Origin: DASRAU01 sp036005805
GTDB taxonomy: Bacteria; Acidobacteriota; Polarisedimenticolia; Gp22-AA2
Assembly: GCA_036005805.1 (NCBI GenBank)
Contig: DASYQE010000040.1
Location: 1 to 7,677 of the forward strand
DNA: 7,677 nt
Direction of reading: 5' to 3'
In this document: piece by piece, positions 4,859 to 7,677 of the stretch
Numbering within the stretch: the stretch's first letter is position 1
Layout: each line of letters starts with the position of its first letter
Program-made: the position numbers and the translations under genes
Notes under the pieces: model-generated
What the model saw: only the letters and a program-made list of their open reading frames with translations
What the model was told of the DNA's origin: nothing
Databases searched by the model: none

Positions 4859-6621
4859 CCGAACCCGACCGGCCCGATTCCCGCACCGCCTCGATGGACG
4901 ACTTCCCCCGCACCCGGATCCTGCCGCTCGACGAAGCGCCAGGCCGCCGGCCGGTGTCCCTCAGCGCGTCGCTCATGGCGAAGCTGCTGCGGCTGACCCC
5001 GGGGCACGGGCCGCGTCCGATGGGGCAGGTGAAGCGCGACCCGCTCGACGCGCCGCGCTGGGCGCTGACGCTCGGCATCCTCCTCTTCCTGATCGTCTTC
5101 CTGGCGCTCGTGATCCTGCTCCTGACCGCCGCGCCCTCGGAAGCCGGGGACGGCGTCAACTTCGACAAGCCGACGAAGGACTGGTACCAGGGGCCGGTCC
5201 GCTACATCATCACCAAGGTCGAGATCAAAGCGTACAAGGCGCTCGAGACCGACGCCGAGCGCGCCACCTTCATCGACTGGTTCTGGCAGCGGCGCGACAT
5301 CGAGCCCTCCACGCCACAGAACGAGTTCCGCGACCGCTTCGAGTCGCGCACGCTCGAGGCGCAGCGCAAGTTCATCTACACCACCACCCCGGGCTGGAAG
5401 ACCGACATGGGGAAGATCTACATCATCGTGGGACCGCCGGACGAGATCAACAGCGACCTCGTCGCCCAGACCCACCGCGGCGTCATCACCTGGGTCTACC
5501 GGCGGCCGCCGTTCCCGGACATGCCGCCCAACACCGTGATCGGCTTCGCGCGCGATGTCAGCGGCGAATTCCACCTGAGCGTCAACCCGACCATCGACTC
5601 GGACGTGGCGCGCGGCCTCAAGTTCGCCAGGACGATGATCACCGCCGACCAGACGATGATCATCCAGGGGCAGACGGACCCGGCGCTGCTCGCCGCCGGG
5701 GCGACGCTGTCGCAGACGCAGATCGAGACCAGCATGATGTACGGGCGCATGCAGCAGCTGCCGCCGCGCGAGGAGGAGCTGGTCCGTGGCTTCGTGTCGT
5801 CGCGCGAGACGTACGGCTCGACCATCCCGATGGAGATGCGCTTCGACTACTTCCGGCCCCTGGGGACCGACGCCGCGGGACTGACCTACACGGCCGTGAC
5901 CGTCGGCATCCGCAGCACCTCGGTGCAGTACCGCGGCAAGGAGGGGCAGGAGCGTCCGGACGTGGGCGTCTTCGGAAAGCTCCTGAACAAGGAGCACCCG
6001 GAGGAGAGCTATCCCCTTTCGAGCGAGAGCGGGTTCGCCGACAGCCCCGAGAACAACCGGATCGAGCTGGGAGACCAGCTCGTCTTCCAGGCGGTCGGCA
6101 CCTTCAAGCCCGGGCACTACCGCGCCATCCTCGGCGTCGAGGACCGGGTCAGCAACAAGGTCTCCTCGGTCCTGAAGGACATCGACATCCCCGACCTGTC
6201 GGGTGACGGGCTCAAGCTGTCGTCGGTGACGGTGGCCGGGGCCATGGATCCGACCGACTACGTGCCGTCGACGGCCAAGGCGTTCCAGATGGGGAAATTC
6301 AAGATCATCGCCCGCCCCGACGCGGCCTTCGACAAGAAGGACGAGCTGGACCTCTACTTCCAGGTCTACGGCCCCGCGCACGACGAGGCCACGGGCAAGC
6401 CGAAGATGGACATCCTCTACACCTTCCGCAAGCGCCAGGAGGACGGCACCTACTCGGACGTCGGAACCTACAAGGTCGCCGACAGCCCGGCGCAGGTGCA
6501 GGGGTACGCGGTGCCGCTGGAGAAGTGGCCCGAGGGGACCTACGCCATCACCGTCATCGTGCTCGACAAAGTCGCGAAGACGCAGGCGCAGGCGGACGCG
6601 GTCTTCACCATCCACAAGTGA
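4852..6621 (+). CDS. Membrane-anchored GWxTD-domain protein
   Basis: The product has 589 residues. Residues 1-69 are polar and Pro/Arg-rich. Residues 70-92 form one hydrophobic segment (ALTLGILLFL and on), a transmembrane anchor leaving a large C-terminal part presumably outside the cytoplasm. Residues 110-200 carry the GWxTD-domain signature: WYQGPVRYI, the FIDWFWQRRD helix, TPQNEFRDRF, GWKTD at 181-185 and IYIIVGPPDEI at 189-199. The domain is known mainly from Acidobacteria and Bacteroidetes, and its function is not established. The rest, to residue 589, looks beta-rich, with no motif I can name. The ATG at 4852 has no Shine-Dalgarno sequence; Met15 (4894) and Met42 (4975) are alternative starts that keep the anchor. 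It is divergent from pyrE, and its 3' end overlaps rdgB by 17 bases on the opposite strand. Confidence 0.9.
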   Translation: MSSEPDRPDSRTASMDDFPRTRILPLDEAPGRRPVSLSASLMAKLLRLTPGHGPRPMGQVKRDPLDAPRWALTLGILLFLIVFLALVILLLTAAPSEAGDGVNFDKPTKDWYQGPVRYIITKVEIKAYKALETDAERATFIDWFWQRRDIEPSTPQNEFRDRFESRTLEAQRKFIYTTTPGWKTDMGKIYIIVGPPDEINSDLVAQTHRGVITWVYRRPPFPDMPPNTVIGFARDVSGEFHLSVNPTIDSDVARGLKFARTMITADQTMIIQGQTDPALLAAGATLSQTQIETSMMYGRMQQLPPREEELVRGFVSSRETYGSTIPMEMRFDYFRPLGTDAAGLTYTAVTVGIRSTSVQYRGKEGQERPDVGVFGKLLNKEHPEESYPLSSESGFADSPENNRIELGDQLVFQAVGTFKPGHYRAILGVEDRVSNKVSSVLKDIDIPDLSGDGLKLSSVTVAGAMDPTDYVPSTAKAFQMGKFKIIARPDAAFDKKDELDLYFQVYGPAHDEATGKPKMDILYTFRKRQEDGTYSDVGTYKVADSPAQVQGYAVPLEKWPEGTYAITVIVLDKVAKTQAQADAVFTIHK

Positions 6622-7225
6622 AGCGTTCCCCTTCCGGGGACGCGAGCCACTCCGCCAGCCGCGCGAAGGCGGCGCCGCGGTGCGACACGGCGTGCTTGCG
6701 CTCGTCGCTCACCTCCGCGAACGTCGCGCCGTACGGCTCGAAGAAAAACAGCGGGTCGTAGCCGAAGCCCCCCTCACCGCGAGGCTCTTCGAGCAACCGG
6801 CCGCGCACCTCGCCGCGGAAATCGCGCGCCTCGCCGTCGGGCCGCGCCACCACCGCCACCGCCACGTAGCGGGCCCCGCGCTCCGGCTCGGGAACCTCGC
6901 GAAGCGCCGCGAGGAGCGCCCGGTTGCGGCCTTCGTCGTCGAGCCCCGGCCCGCCGTAGCGGGCCGACAGGGGACCCGGGGCGCCGCCGAGCGCCGCCAC
7001 CTCGAGGCCCGAGTCGTCGGCGATGGTGACGAGCCCCGAGAGCCGCGCGTAGTGCCTCGCCTTGCCGAGGCCGTTCTCCTCGTAGGTGTGGCCGGTCTCC
7101 TCGTACGGCACGTCGATGCCGGCGTCGCGCAGCGTCGTGGCGCGCCGCCCGGACTTCGCCAAAAGCGCCATGAGCTCGCGCGCCTTCCCGGCATTGAACG
7201 AGGCGATGAGGATCGGAGCCGTCAC
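6605..7225 (-). CDS. rdgB: XTP/dITP diphosphatase (non-canonical purine NTP pyrophosphatase, RdgB/HAM1 family)
   Basis: The enzyme hydrolyses dITP, ITP and XTP to the monophosphate and pyrophosphate, keeping deaminated purines out of DNA and RNA. It is cytosolic and Mg-dependent. At 206 residues it is of normal family length. The motifs appear in order: ASFNAGKARE at 8-17, EETGHTYEENGLGKA at 42-56, ADDSGLEVAALGG at 69-81 with the catalytic Asp, SARYGG at 87-92, GFGYDPLF at 153-160 and SHRGAA at 181-186. The start is a GTG at 7225 that shares GTGA with the TGA of rph. No good Shine-Dalgarno sequence precedes it, so translation is probably coupled to rph. The frame is open further upstream, but those codons are the rph gene in another frame. 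Confidence 0.96.
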   Translation of the reverse strand: MTAPILIASFNAGKARELMALLAKSGRRATTLRDAGIDVPYEETGHTYEENGLGKARHYARLSGLVTIADDSGLEVAALGGAPGPLSARYGGPGLDDEGRNRALLAALREVPEPERGARYVAVAVVARPDGEARDFRGEVRGRLLEEPRGEGGFGYDPLFFFEPYGATFAEVSDERKHAVSHRGAAFARLAEWLASPEGERFTCGW

Positions 7226-7677
7226 GGCTTGCGCAGGATGGGAGGCAGGATCTCCTGGAGCACGGCGCGCTGGGCCTCGAAGAGTCGATCGGTGCCGATC
7301 ACCGCGAGCTCGATGAGGCGCTGCATCTCCTCGAGAGAGAAGGGATTCTTCTCGGCCGTCCCCTGCACCTCGACGAAACGGCCGCCGTCGGTGCGCACCA
7401 CGTTCATGTCCACGTCGGCCTGCGAGTCCTCGACGTAGGAGAGATCGAGGCAGGCCAGCCCGCCGACGATCCCGACCGACGTCGCGGACACGAGGCCCCG
7501 CAGCACCGGCCCTCCGACCTGGTTCTTGGCGCGCAGCTTCGCCAGCGCCAGCGCCAGCGCGACGCACGCCCCGGTGATGGCGGCGCAGCGCGTCCCACCG
7601 TCGGCCTGCAGGACGTCGCAGTCGATCCAGATGGTGCGCGGCCCGAGCGCCTTCGCCTCGATCACCGCGCGCAGGGA
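7222..7677 (-). CDS. rph: Ribonuclease PH, C-terminal 151 residues (5' end beyond the window)
   Basis: RNase PH is a phosphate-dependent 3'-5' exoribonuclease that trims tRNA precursors after the CCA and acts as a ring-shaped hexamer. The visible part begins at SLRAVIEAKALG, matching the family's internal RSLRA segment, so roughly 90 N-terminal residues lie off the edge. DCDVLQADGGTR (visible residues 19-30) contains the phosphate-binding Thr-Arg. DLSYVEDSQADVDMNVV at 78-94 supplies the Asp residues of the active site, and FVEVQGTAEKNPFS at 101-114 is the conserved C-terminal region. It stops with TGA at 7222-7224, overlapping the rdgB start. An rph-rdgB order is common in bacteria, and the two probably form one transcript. 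Confidence 0.96.
   Translation of the reverse strand, partial: SLRAVIEAKALGPRTIWIDCDVLQADGGTRCAAITGACVALALALAKLRAKNQVGGPVLRGLVSATSVGIVGGLACLDLSYVEDSQADVDMNVVRTDGGRFVEVQGTAEKNPFSLEEMQRLIELAVIGTDRLFEAQRAVLQEILPPILRKP

Noticed and set aside
4855..6615. 586-codon minus-strand open frame opposite the GWxTD gene
   Set aside because: It mirrors the codon bias of the real gene; its product is low-complexity Arg/Val/Asp/Gly. GC-rich genes often leave an antisense frame open.
7226..7567. Upstream extension of the rdgB frame to 7567
   Set aside because: It overlaps rph in another frame and reads as Arg/Ala/Gly-rich sequence; the family's conserved N-terminus (ILIASFNAGKARE) starts right after the GTG at 7225.

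Overview
This window reads as ordinary chromosomal DNA from a GC-rich, probably uncultivated bacterium. A GWxTD-domain protein, a secreted kelch-repeat protein with MopE-type metal-binding motifs, and bacterial pyrE, rdgB and rph genes together fit Acidobacteriota or a neighbouring lineage. That placement is inferred from gene content; no marker gene here proves it.

Left part (1-3582): a short plus-strand reading frame that looks like the C-terminus of an unrecognised protein ends at 136. Converging on it is a large minus-strand gene (3582 to 312) for a secreted, modular surface or extracellular protein. Its order is signal peptide, helical N-terminal domain, fourteen kelch-like repeats, a calcium-type Asp-rich (MopE-like) region and a C-terminal beta-rich domain. 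The gene is broken by a single-base frameshift between 2349 and 2370, so it appears as two overlapping open frames.

Middle part (3583-4851): 463 bases without a credible gene, holding a perfect 16-base palindrome, then a tRNA-Asn(GUU) gene with encoded CCA and a clear sigma70-type promoter, then pyrE (orotate phosphoribosyltransferase). All three genes from the kelch gene to pyrE are on the minus strand. The tRNA has its own promoter. pyrE has its own promoter and a strong Shine-Dalgarno sequence.

Right part (4852-7677): a plus-strand gene, divergent from pyrE, encodes a membrane-anchored GWxTD-domain protein. It ends tail-to-tail in a 17-base overlap with rdgB (XTP/dITP pyrophosphatase). 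rdgB is translationally coupled through a GTGA overlap to rph (RNase PH), which runs off the right edge. Thus pyrE, rdgB and rph serve nucleotide synthesis, nucleotide-pool cleaning and tRNA 3' maturation.

I see no CRISPR array, transposase, integrase, defence system or biosynthetic cluster. The most unusual item is the 14-repeat kelch/MopE fusion protein and its frameshift. I do not see strong evidence for a new biological system here.
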